The notes under the pieces are model-generated. The model searched no databases. It was not told where the DNA came from and saw only the letters and a list, made by a program, of their open reading frames with translations. DNA of 18,273 bases, from positions 1 through 18,273 of the forward strand of contig VSJD01000076.1 of the NCBI GenBank assembly GCA_008636095.1. Direction: 5' to 3'. Position numbers and translations under genes: made by a program. This document shows positions 7,166 to 14,022 of the stretch, one piece after another (position 1 is the first letter of the stretch; every line of letters begins with the position of its first letter). This stretch comes from Kiritimatiellota bacterium (GTDB lineage Bacteria; Verrucomicrobiota; Kiritimatiellia; JAAZAB01).

Positions 7166-7447
7166 ATGGCCAAGTCAAAAACGAAGAGCGAGATCATTGC
7201 AGGGATTGCCGAAGCGACGGAAATCACCAAGAAGCAGGCGGGGATTGCCTTGGAAGAACTGGTGAAGATGGCCTATAAGGGCGCCAAGGATAAGTTCGTG
7301 ATTCCTGGCTTGGGCAAACTCGTTCTTGTCCAGCGCAAGGCGCGTATTGGCCGCAATCCGGCGACCGGCGCAACCATTAACATTCCGGCGAAGAAAGTGG
7401 TCAAGTTCCGCGTGGCAAAAGCGGCCAAGGAAGCCATCCTGAAGTAA
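7166..7447 (+). CDS. HU/IHF-family DNA-binding protein
   Basis: A 93-aa histone-like protein. It starts MAKSKTKSEIIAGIAEAT (dimerisation helices), and the arm and C-terminal region contain GRNPATGATINIPAKKVVKFRV, the HU/IHF signature with the Pro-tipped beta arm (RNPATG). HU proteins dimerise, bend DNA and compact the nucleoid. Length is normal for HU. ATG 7166 is preferred over an in-frame start at 7097 because AAGGAGGA (7151-7158) sits 7 bases before it and the extra 23 residues are not HU-like. It is monocistronic, with its own promoter region and a strong terminator. Lys-rich stretches near the N-terminus add basic charge. The sequence does not separate HU from IHF with certainty. Confidence 0.92.
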   Translation: MAKSKTKSEIIAGIAEATEITKKQAGIALEELVKMAYKGAKDKFVIPGLGKLVLVQRKARIGRNPATGATINIPAKKVVKFRVAKAAKEAILK

Positions 7448-7464
7448 GTAATTTGGTATTGACG

Positions 7465-7502
7465 AAAAAGGCCGGGGTTCAGAAACCCCGGTCTTTTTTT
7501 TT
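7465..7502 (+). terminator. Strong intrinsic terminator after the HU-like gene
   Basis: CCGGGGTT (7472-7479) pairs perfectly with AACCCCGG (7484-7491) around loop CAGA. One G-T and one G-C pair extend the stem, and nine T residues follow (7494-7502). The A-run before the stem could pair with the T-run. It isolates the HU-like gene from dapF. Confidence 0.95.
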
Positions 7503-7529
7503 GCATCCAACCTGTTATGCTTTCTTGCC

Positions 7530-8336
7530 ATGAAACAACTTTTCTGGAAAATGCACGGTGCCGGTAACGACTTCATTCTCATGGATGATCGTTCCGCGTG
7601 TTTCCCGTGCGCAGATTCGGCGCTTATCCGGCGTCTGTGCGACCGGCACGCCGGCATTGGAAGCGAAGGGCTCCTGCTGGTTCAGCCTTCCACGCGCGGC
7701 AATTTCCGTATGCGGTTTTTTAACCCGGACGGGGCTGAGGCCGGCATGTGCGGGAACGGTGCCCGTTGTATTGCGCGGCTGGCGCACGACCTGGGCGCCG
7801 CACCCGCATGCATGCACATCGAAACCACCGCAGGTATGCTGGATGCGGAAATCTTGTCAGATATCGTGCGTTTGCATTTACCCGCCCCTGTTGACTGCCA
7901 ATGTCACCAGACCCTGGAGTTGGACAACCAAGCCATTCGATATCATGCCATTCATACGGGTGTGCCTCACGCCGTGGTTGAAACACAGGCGTTAGACAGC
8001 ATGGATGTTTGCCGCATCGGCGCCGCCATGCGCCATCACGCCGCCTTCGCGCCCCAGGGAACCAATGTTGATTTCATGGCCATCACTGGCATGCATGCCC
8101 TGCGCGTGCGCACCTATGAGCGGGGCGTGGAAGCCGAAACGCCGGCCTGCGGCACCGGCATCACGGCCTGCGCCCTGATTGCCGGGCGCCTGGGCCGCGT
8201 TACGCCGCCCGTGCACGTGACATGCAAGCACGGCGACACGCTGGAAGTCAATTATCGGCTGACCAACGATGGGTTCGAAGCCGTCACGCTGCTGGGTCCT
8301 GCCGCCTATGTGTTTGAAGGCGTGCTGGAAATCTAA
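7530..8336 (+). CDS. dapF: Diaminopimelate epimerase
   Basis: DapF converts LL- to meso-diaminopimelate without a cofactor, supplying lysine synthesis and peptidoglycan cross-linking. The two catalytic cysteines are visible: Cys74 in GMCGNGARC and Cys207 in ETPACGTG. N-terminal KMHGAGNDFILMDD, FFNPDGAEA and QGTNVDF (176-182) are further family signatures. At 268 aa it is full length with both halves of the pseudo-symmetric fold. The ATG at 7530 lies only 27 bases after the T-run of the HU terminator, and I see no clear Shine-Dalgarno sequence, so either the promoter overlaps the terminator or the message has a very short leader. It converges on larC, separated by a 150-base repeat-rich gap. 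Confidence 0.96.
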   Translation: MKQLFWKMHGAGNDFILMDDRSACFPCADSALIRRLCDRHAGIGSEGLLLVQPSTRGNFRMRFFNPDGAEAGMCGNGARCIARLAHDLGAAPACMHIETTAGMLDAEILSDIVRLHLPAPVDCQCHQTLELDNQAIRYHAIHTGVPHAVVETQALDSMDVCRIGAAMRHHAAFAPQGTNVDFMAITGMHALRVRTYERGVEAETPACGTGITACALIAGRLGRVTPPVHVTCKHGDTLEVNYRLTNDGFEAVTLLGPAAYVFEGVLEI

Positions 8337-8490
8337 AGCCAGAGATCAGATATCAGAAGTCAGAGGTCAGCCAAACAAATGCAGAATGCCGAGTCCGTCA
8401 TCTGGAGTCTGTCGTTAATCATTCGGCGTTGGGCTTTTCCTCACCTCCGCCTTCCGTCCTCCGTCGTCTGATTGCTGACATCTGACTTAT
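8337..8490. repeat. TCAGA-type short tandem repeat region between dapF and larC
   Basis: The left part is a run of imperfect heptamers (ATCAGA, TCAGAAG, TCAGAGG) at about 8344-8370. The right part (about 8466-8492) carries the same kind of sequence inverted (CTGACATCTGACTTATGACTTC), so the two could pair. The 19-mer ATCAGAAGTCAGAGGTCAG at 8352-8370 recurs exactly at 13823-13841. The larC stop codon lies inside the right part. Confidence 0.7.
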
Positions 8491-9734
8491 GACTTCTTTC
8501 TTCCACATTCTACATTTCTGATGAGCGCGGCTTCATAAACTGCCCGCACGGATACCCCGGCGCTCTCGGCCGCACGCCGGCAATCCTCATATTCCGGAGA
8601 CACGGTAATATCTGAACCCTGCCAGCGACCGATTTTTACACGCACGCGGCCGAATGGAGTTTCCACGGATTCATGGCGGCGCTCCAGCACTGTGCGCTGA
8701 ACAGGATACTCCCGGATACCGAAGGTTGTGCTTTCGCGAAAGATCAGATCCAGCATGGTCGGCCGCTGTTCCGGCCGGCACAAAACCGTCAGCAGAATGC
8801 CAGGCCGCTGTTTTTTCATCTGTACCGGCGTTAGAAATACATCCAGTGCACCGGCATCCAACAGTCGCTTCATCAGGCTTCCAGTCAGTTCAGGCGTCAG
8901 GTCATCCAAATTACATTCCAACACCAGGCAGGTATCCGTAGCCGGACAGCCATCCGCGTCTGCCGCAACGGAATCTGATTCCATCAGCATGGCCCGCAGG
9001 ACGTTAGGGCGTCCGTTCAATGTCCGGTGCCCGAACCCTTGCCCTACCTTCAGGATGCGACTGCCGGGCGGAAAAGTCTCCAGCGTTTTACAGGTTGTCA
9101 GGAGCGCGGCACCCGTGGGCGTGACCAATTCAAAGGGTTCGTCGGTCGGCGCCACGGTAAATCCTTTAAGTAATTCTACCGTGGCAGGAGCCGGCACAGG
9201 CAGAATCCCGTGCGCGCATACAACGGTTCCATGACCCAGCGGCAGGGGACCAACCGATACGCCCGCAACCCCCAGCCGTTCCAATCCCAAGCATGCGCCA
9301 ACAATATCAATAATGGCATCTACGGCGCCCACCTCATGGAAATGCACCTGATCGGGAGTTGTCCCATGCACATGCGCTTCCGCTTCCGCCAGGCGCCGGA
9401 ACACCCGCAAGCTGGCCGCCTTCACAGATGCTGAGAGCTGACTGCCATCGATCAAGGCTCGGATTTCTATCAGCCCGCGATGTGGCGGGTGCACTTGAGG
9501 CTGCGAATGATCGGCGCTCCCGTGGGTATGCTCATGGGAGGGCACATGCACATTAACCCGTGTGCCGTGCAAGCCCCGGTCGCTGATGGAATTCACTTCA
9601 ATCTCGAAAGGTCCGATCGGCAGACCGGTCAGCTGGTGCTGCAAGTCTTCGCGACTGACGCCAAGATCCAAAAGGGCCGCCAGAATCATATCGCCACTGG
9701 CACCGCCTATGCTGTCGAAATGGAGGTGCTTCAT
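8487..9734 (-). CDS. larC: Nickel-pincer cofactor nickel insertase LarC, single reading frame
   Basis: LarC inserts nickel into the pincer nucleotide cofactor (pyridinium-3,5-bisthiocarboxylic acid mononucleotide) used by lactate racemase and related enzymes. The N-terminus FDSIGGASGDMILAALLDLG, the HFHEVGAVDAIIDIVG motif (131-146), and LECNLDDLTPE opening the C-terminal half are family signatures. A His-rich loop (about 63-85, with HEHTH) fits metal handling. In Lactiplantibacillus plantarum larC is made as LarC1 and LarC1C2 by a programmed frameshift; here both halves are one continuous 415-aa frame. The last few residues (GRKKS) run into a repeat, so the C-terminus may have been altered. 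The ribosome site is weak (GGCGGG). larB lies upstream on the same strand, 133 bases away. Confidence 0.93.
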   Translation of the reverse strand: MKHLHFDSIGGASGDMILAALLDLGVSREDLQHQLTGLPIGPFEIEVNSISDRGLHGTRVNVHVPSHEHTHGSADHSQPQVHPPHRGLIEIRALIDGSQLSASVKAASLRVFRRLAEAEAHVHGTTPDQVHFHEVGAVDAIIDIVGACLGLERLGVAGVSVGPLPLGHGTVVCAHGILPVPAPATVELLKGFTVAPTDEPFELVTPTGAALLTTCKTLETFPPGSRILKVGQGFGHRTLNGRPNVLRAMLMESDSVAADADGCPATDTCLVLECNLDDLTPELTGSLMKRLLDAGALDVFLTPVQMKKQRPGILLTVLCRPEQRPTMLDLIFRESTTFGIREYPVQRTVLERRHESVETPFGRVRVKIGRWQGSDITVSPEYEDCRRAAESAGVSVRAVYEAALIRNVECGRKKS

Positions 9735-9867
9735 AATTTCAATCCCGCCTATTCAGCGTCTGCTCCCGCCTTCGCGAAGCACACGCTTCCGTGGGCACCG
9801 GGCATATGAATCAATTGCGGCGTTAGCCGTCTTCCATCAACCATAAACCATTTCCGATTCGCGGAAC

Positions 9868-10626
9868 TTATTCGCGAAGCGGTGGCTCCCCGACCCGGTT
9901 GATCAGCGCGGCGGCAACACCAGCGCCGAAGCCATTGTCGATATTAACCACCGTTATTCCCGGCGCACAGGAATTGAGCATCGCCAGCAGGGCGGCCAGG
10001 CCTTGAAAATTGACGCCGTACCCAATGCTCGTGGGAACGGCCACAATCGGGCGGTCTACCAGTCCGCCGACAACCGATGGTAAGGCGCCTTCCATGCCGG
10101 CAACGACAACGATGGCCCGGGAGCGCTTCAATGTTTCCACATGGTTGAGAACCCGATGCAGGCCCGCTACGCCAACGTCATAGATTCGTTCCAGGCGCGC
10201 GCCCATAACTTCGGCCGTCAGGGCCGCTTCCTCGGCCACGGGAATATCGGAGGTGCCGGCACAGACGACAGCCACTTGCCCAACAGGGGGACCAGGCTCG
10301 ACCACCCGGAGGGTTATGGCTTTGGGTAACTCGTGATAAACCGCCTGGGCGTGCGCCTGGCGCACCACGGCATACTGTTCAGGCGTAGCGCGCGTGGCAA
10401 GCACATTTTGCCCACCAGCGACCAGCGCGGATATTATACAAACAATTTGATCGGCGGTTTTGCCGGGGCAATAGATGACTTCCGCCAGGCCGCGCCGGCG
10501 CAGGCGGTCCAGGTCCACGCGAGCGAAACCAAGGTTGGTTTCCCCATGCGCAGCCATGATATTTTCGGCATCCACTGCGGAGACCTCGCCCTTTTCCACC
10601 TGCTTAAGAAGTTCGCCGAGATTCAT
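9868..10626 (-). CDS. larB: Nickel-pincer cofactor biosynthesis protein LarB
   Basis: LarB carboxylates the nicotinic ring of nicotinic acid adenine dinucleotide and hydrolyses its phosphoanhydride, the first step toward the nickel-pincer nucleotide. LGFARVDLDRLRRRGLAEVIYCPGKT (32-57) is the N-terminal signature. The PurE-like domain has AGTSDIPVAEEA (123-134) and CAPGITVVNIDNGFGAG (220-236); Cys220 fits the conserved cysteine that engages the substrate. The 252-aa length is normal. ATG 10626 is chosen because GGAG precedes it closely; an in-frame GTG at 10668 would add 14 residues without family resemblance and with a poorer ribosome site. It lies between the oxidoreductase gene and larC on the same strand. 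No larE (sulfur donor) or larA is in the window. Confidence 0.94.
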   Translation of the reverse strand: MNLGELLKQVEKGEVSAVDAENIMAAHGETNLGFARVDLDRLRRRGLAEVIYCPGKTADQIVCIISALVAGGQNVLATRATPEQYAVVRQAHAQAVYHELPKAITLRVVEPGPPVGQVAVVCAGTSDIPVAEEAALTAEVMGARLERIYDVGVAGLHRVLNHVETLKRSRAIVVVAGMEGALPSVVGGLVDRPIVAVPTSIGYGVNFQGLAALLAMLNSCAPGITVVNIDNGFGAGVAAALINRVGEPPLRE

Positions 10627-10717
10627 GTACTCTCCGCTACAATGCCGACATCCATCCCGTGATTTCACACCAGCTCTGAATACATCGTTGTCGTGGCCAC
10701 TCTACGCGCCGCTATAA

Positions 10718-10734
10718 GTCGCTCGCAGAGCGAC
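10718..10734. repeat. Short hairpin in the gap before larB
   Basis: GTCGCT (10718-10723) and AGCGAC (10729-10734) form a perfect stem with a 5-base loop, flanked by CGCTATA on the left and CGCTACA on the right. It lies downstream of the oxidoreductase stop and upstream of larB on the minus strand. Without a T-run it looks more like a dispersed palindrome than a terminator. Confidence 0.5.
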
Positions 10735-10792
10735 CGCTACACCAGTTGCATGGTTTCAGAATGCCATTTGTGATAGGCTTGGCCGGTCACAA

Positions 10793-11698
10793 TTACGCAT
10801 CCAACTGCTGGACCTTGACGGCTTTGCCGGTTTCGATGGATTGGCGGGCCGCCGTCATCATGGCCAGACCTTCAAAGGTTGTGCGCATATCCACCGGCGT
10901 CGCCCCGCCCTCGAAAAACGTCTTGACCAGGCGCAGGATATCGCGGTAGGCATAGGCGCTGTTACACACAAACGGAACAACCTGGGCATCCTTGTTCATC
11001 ATGCCCTGTATGCGCCCGCCATATATCCACATGCCGCGAATCGCTTCCACCACGCCCTCGCGGCCTGCACCGTAATCCGCCAACGCGAGGATACTACCCT
11101 TGGTTTCCAGGGCGCACACCGACAGTGCCCCTACCCCCATGATGCGTTGGAGCATTTCGAACGTGTGCACGCCATACCACACGAGCGAATCGCCAGCAGG
11201 CGCATCACCCAGGGCACCGAAAACATGCGCGCGCTTGATCTCCGTAAAACTGGATCGCGTGCCGTCCAACTCGGGACAGAATGGAATGGAGGAACCTGAC
11301 CAGACCCGCGTATTATGCTCGCGCATCAGCCGGATTATGGCGCGCCCATCGGCCAGGGAAACCGCCAACGGCTTGTCGAGAAACACGGGCTTACCCAGCG
11401 CGGCCACTTTTTTAAAATAGTCGAGGTGATAGGCCCCATCGTTGATTTCCAACATGATGGCATCGCAATCCGCCACAGCCTCTTCCAACCGGGTGGTCAC
11501 ACGAACGCCCCATGATTCCAGCTGGCTTTGCCTTTGGTCCAGGCCTTTCTTGTCCTGAAAGGGTGTTTCAAAACGCAGGCACGTCACCGCGCGCAGACCA
11601 GGTACGCGCTGATCAGGTGCACAGGCCGAATCCTGCATGCGCCGCGGGAACTCTATGCTGTGGCTGGTATCCAATCCGATAATCGCAACTTTAATCAT
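10793..11698 (-). CDS. Gfo/Idh/MocA-family oxidoreductase
   Basis: A 301-aa NAD(P)-dependent dehydrogenase of the type that oxidises sugars, inositols or sugar acids. The N-terminal Rossmann strand MIKVAIIGLDTSHS has a degenerate glycine motif, a variant seen in some members. CDAIMLEIND is the end of the nucleotide fold, and LGKPVFLDKPLA (101-112) carries the D-K-P form of the usual E-K-P catalytic motif, with Lys109. The C-terminal half has the HTFEMLQRIMG segment that fits the family's substrate side. The start ATG has AAGGA 8 bases upstream. It is first in a same-strand series with larB and larC (166 and 133 base gaps). Substrate unknown; the link to the nickel cofactor genes is by position only. 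Confidence 0.85.
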   Translation of the reverse strand: MIKVAIIGLDTSHSIEFPRRMQDSACAPDQRVPGLRAVTCLRFETPFQDKKGLDQRQSQLESWGVRVTTRLEEAVADCDAIMLEINDGAYHLDYFKKVAALGKPVFLDKPLAVSLADGRAIIRLMREHNTRVWSGSSIPFCPELDGTRSSFTEIKRAHVFGALGDAPAGDSLVWYGVHTFEMLQRIMGVGALSVCALETKGSILALADYGAGREGVVEAIRGMWIYGGRIQGMMNKDAQVVPFVCNSAYAYRDILRLVKTFFEGGATPVDMRTTFEGLAMMTAARQSIETGKAVKVQQLDA

Positions 11699-11740
11699 GA
11701 CTTGCTTCCTTTCTTGTGGTATACATAGCGTTATAAATCA

Positions 11741-11836
11741 ACGCCGCGTGCAGCTTGCCACGCTTCCGGCGTGGTCACGCGGCCTACAGCAAATGCTCGA
11801 TATTTATTGTAGGCCGGGTCCCCTGCCCCGGCGTCA
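11741..11836. repeat. Cluster of nested palindromes between divergent genes
   Basis: CCGCGTG (11744-11750) pairs with CACGCGG (11776-11782), enclosing CCACGC (11758-11763) / GCGTGG (11769-11774). Next to it GGCCTACA (11781-11788) pairs perfectly with TGTAGGCC (11808-11815), and a GGGTCCCCTGCCCCGG stretch follows. The cluster fills nearly all of the gap between the oxidoreductase and hydrolase genes. Confidence 0.75.
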
Positions 11837-11839
11837 TTT

Positions 11840-12709
11840 ATGGGAGCCGTAGTGACGATTGTTTCGAATGCCCCGTTCAAAGTCAATATGGAAAACGAAC
11901 CGACATTCACCATTCATGGCGCTCGTGGCACGACGGCGGTTTCCGGCCGCACGTTCAACCGGTACGGCGGCGAAACGACCTGCTTTAGCCTGGCTACCCG
12001 GCAAGGGATTCTGATTGTTGATGCTGGCACGGGAATTATCGCGCTGGGTGATCAGTTGATGTGCCAGAGTGACCTCCCGCCCATTACGATCATGTTCACC
12101 CATTTTCACATGGACCATGTGATCGGCTTGCCCCTTTTCAAGCCCCTCTACCGGCGGGGTGCTTCGATCACGCTCATGGCCGACCCGCATCGGAAAGAGA
12201 ATTGGCCGGATTGTTTACGGACGCTCGTCGCTCCACCATTTTGGCCACTGGACCTGCGGCACTTCGGCGCCGCCATCCGATTCCAGCCGCTCCCCAGGCG
12301 AAACCGCCGCATGCGAACATACGGCGTCGAGATCGCCTGGCATCCGCTTCGGCATCCCCAGCAATGCCAGGCCTATCGCTTTAGCATCCAAAAACGTTCC
12401 TTCGTCATTGCCACCGACCACGAATTAGACGCTGATGTCGCGGGCGAGGCCTTTATGGATTTTTGCCGCGGGGCATCTGTGCTGATTGCCGACGCGCAAT
12501 ATACCCCGGCCGAATATTCCACACAGCGCGGCTGGGGGCACGGCACTTGGGCCGCTTGTGCCCGCCTGGCCGCCACGGCCGGCGTGGGCAAGTTGATCCT
12601 CACCCATCACGACCGCCGACGGACAGACATGCAGGTCGACCGCCTGGTTCGCCAAGCGCAGCGTATATTTCCCGCCACACGTGCGGCGCGTGCCGGCATG
12701 CTGGTATAA
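11840..12709 (+). CDS. Metallo-beta-lactamase-fold hydrolase (phosphodiesterase-like)
   Basis: A 289-aa metallo-hydrolase with THFHMDH (His88, His90, Asp92, His93 counted from 11840), the two-metal signature of the fold. YGGETTCFSL and ILIVDAGTGI before it, IATDHELD and IADAQYTPAEY after it, and a C-terminal GWGHGTWAACARLA...LILTHHD match the cyclic-nucleotide-phosphodiesterase-like branch. The substrate cannot be told. The start is uncertain: ATG 11840 abuts a palindrome cluster and has no ribosome site, GTG 11852 has GGGAG five bases before it, and ATG 11888 begins close to the conserved FTIHGARGTT. It converges on the PTS IIA-like gene with 32 bases between and no obvious terminator. Confidence 0.85.
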   Translation: MGAVVTIVSNAPFKVNMENEPTFTIHGARGTTAVSGRTFNRYGGETTCFSLATRQGILIVDAGTGIIALGDQLMCQSDLPPITIMFTHFHMDHVIGLPLFKPLYRRGASITLMADPHRKENWPDCLRTLVAPPFWPLDLRHFGAAIRFQPLPRRNRRMRTYGVEIAWHPLRHPQQCQAYRFSIQKRSFVIATDHELDADVAGEAFMDFCRGASVLIADAQYTPAEYSTQRGWGHGTWAACARLAATAGVGKLILTHHDRRRTDMQVDRLVRQAQRIFPATRAARAGMLV

Positions 12710-12741
12710 ACGCGCCCAGAACGATTGCCATCAGCGGCCCA

Positions 12742-13446
12742 TCACGAGCCTTTCTCCTTCGTCGTAGCCGCAGACTGGATGGACGCCTCAACCCTCCGTA
12801 CTTCCGCCAGGATATCCGCCGCCGGGCCTCGCCCGGAGATCAGCGTCTTGAAACTACTCTGACGCAAAACATAGGAAAGGCGCGCGAGCAAATGCAAATG
12901 GATGCGCGGCGCAGAACTGACCAGCGTAAAGAGCGCATAAACCGGCTGACCATCCAGAGCGCCAAAATTTACCGGCTGAGCCAGCAGACACAGAGTCACC
13001 AGCGGCTGGGTCACGCGCAGAACGATCGGATTGCGCGGATGCGGAATGGCAATGCCGTCACCAACTGCGGTCGAGGCCAGGGCTTCACGGGACATAAGCA
13101 TGCGATACAGCGATTCACGATCCACGCCGTCGGGCAATCGCAGGAGATTAACGATCGCGCGCAGGACGGAAGGTTTATCGGTTCCGCCAACCTTGTGGAA
13201 GATGCCGCCGATGGAGAGCGCATCCGAAAAGGACGGCATGTGCTCGCGCTCCTCGTTTTCACCGTAAAAGAGAGCCGGCGGCACTTTTAGTTTATGGGCG
13301 GTTGCCCACGCCAGCAGTTCCGCGCGGTTGAAGCGAAATTGGCTGCCGATCCGACTGGCCGGCAAGTTGTCATGCTTTACCCAGCGCAAGACGGTTCGTT
13401 CCGAAACATTCAGGCGTTCTGCCACATCACGTATAGACCATTGCAT
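12742..13446 (-). CDS. HTH (excisionase/MerR-type) fused to PTS EIIA domain
   Basis: A 234-aa two-domain protein. Residues 1-52 (WSIRDVAERLNVSERTVLRWVKHDNLPASRIGSQFRFNRAELLAW) are a winged HTH of the helix_turn_helix_17 type. Residues ~85-225 are a fructose/mannitol-type EIIA domain, with GDGIAIPHPRNP placing the phosphorylatable histidine at His136. No EIIB or EIIC is nearby, so it is more likely regulatory than a transporter component, reading the phosphorylation state of the PTS (inference). The two domains are joined by a ~30-residue linker. The start ATG (13446) has AGGAG ten bases upstream. The gene lies just downstream of tRNA-Pro on the same strand (gap 96 bases). Confidence 0.9.
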   Translation of the reverse strand: MQWSIRDVAERLNVSERTVLRWVKHDNLPASRIGSQFRFNRAELLAWATAHKLKVPPALFYGENEEREHMPSFSDALSIGGIFHKVGGTDKPSVLRAIVNLLRLPDGVDRESLYRMLMSREALASTAVGDGIAIPHPRNPIVLRVTQPLVTLCLLAQPVNFGALDGQPVYALFTLVSSAPRIHLHLLARLSYVLRQSSFKTLISGRGPAADILAEVRRVEASIQSAATTKEKGS

Positions 13447-13542
13447 AATGTACTTACTCCTAACAATATAGAAACTTTCCTCAACATTCGCTTGGGCATG
13501 GGACTGCCCACCGTAGTCCGTTGGCTGACGGACGCAGGTGGG

Positions 13543-13616
13543 TCGGGGCGGGGGGATTTGAACCCCCGACTTCCAGCGCCCAAGGCTGGCGCGCTACCAG
13601 GCTGCGCTACACCCCG
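13543..13616 (-). tRNA. tRNA-Pro (anticodon UGG)
   Basis: Read on the minus strand, the 74 bases fold fully: acceptor CGGGGTG/CGCCCCG (with a T-G pair at 6-67), D arm GCGC...GCGC, anticodon stem CCAGC/GCTGG with loop CTTGGGC giving anticodon TGG, variable AAGTC, and T arm GGGGG TTCAAAT CCCCC. The C1-G72 pair and A73 are typical of bacterial tRNA-Pro. The 3' CCA is not encoded (ACCC follows), so it must be added by nucleotidyltransferase. UGG can read all CCN codons with modification. Confidence 0.97.
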
Positions 13617-13712
13617 TTCAAAATTCATAATGCAGTTCAATTCCCACCGCCGCGGACCCTGGCGGGATTTGCTGCGGCGCGTCCCCCGCGCCTTGCCTTC
13701 GCTCACGCTCAG

Positions 13713-13762
13713 GGCCGGTCGCTCCGCACCGGCCATTCCTCGGCGCGCCCCTACGCGCGCCG
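13713..13762. repeat. Two adjacent perfect GC-rich hairpins
   Basis: GGCCGGT (13713-13719) pairs with ACCGGCC (13728-13734) around 8 bases. CGGCGCGC (13741-13748) pairs with GCGCGCCG (13755-13762) around 6 bases. They resemble REP-type palindromes, and neither has a T-run. Confidence 0.75.
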
Positions 13763-13768
13763 CGTAAA

Positions 13769-13817
13769 GAACCCCCGATCCCGCCTCTCTGCGAGGTCGG
13801 GACGCTACACCCCGTTC
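13769..13817 (-). pseudogene. tRNA-Pro gene fragment with a replaced centre
   Basis: On the minus strand this begins GAACGGGGTGTAGCG, a 15-base exact copy of the 5' end and upstream bases of tRNA-Pro (13605-13619), and ends TCGGGGGTTC, its T-arm 5' half. Between them the D and anticodon arms are replaced by an imperfect palindrome (TCCCGACCTC...GAGGCGGGA). It cannot make a tRNA. Confidence 0.7.
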
Positions 13818-13822
13818 TTAAA

Positions 13823-13855
13823 ATCAGAAGTCAGAGGTCAGAAGTCAGTGTTCAG
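13823..13855. repeat. TCAGA-type repeat, second locus
   Basis: ATCAGAAGTCAGAGGTCAG (13823-13841) is identical to 8352-8370. It continues with AAGTCAGTGTTCAGA, again a near-heptamer repeat. Confidence 0.8.
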
Positions 13856-14022
13856 ACTCCGTCATGTGCAATTCGCGCCCTGCTATAGCACATGAAAGAG
13901 GATCCGGCAAGCAAACAGATCCACGGAGATTGTCACGATATGAGATTGTCACGATTACAGGCGATTATCCAAACTCACTTTCCAGTTTCATCCTCCATCC
14001 TTTTCATCTATCCTGTTTTTCT

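Larger units (their letters stand above)
13617..14022. other. 406-base repeat-rich gap between tRNA-Pro and the radical SAM gene
   Basis: No gene is supported. From left to right it holds two perfect GC hairpins (13713-13734 and 13741-13762), a fragment of the tRNA-Pro gene (13769-13817), the TCAGA-type repeat (13823-13855), and a 14-bp direct repeat GAGATTGTCACGAT (13926-13939 and 13942-13955). It looks like a site where short elements have accumulated. Confidence 0.7.

Noticed and set aside
12463..13290. 275-codon plus-strand frame across the hydrolase and the HTH-EIIA gene
   Set aside because: It overlaps two genes with firm motifs in other frames and its translation shows no domain-like pattern.
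13864..14022. Upstream extension of the radical SAM gene
   Set aside because: The 53 extra codons come from repeat-rich intergenic DNA, including a 14-bp direct repeat, and have no recognisable protein features.
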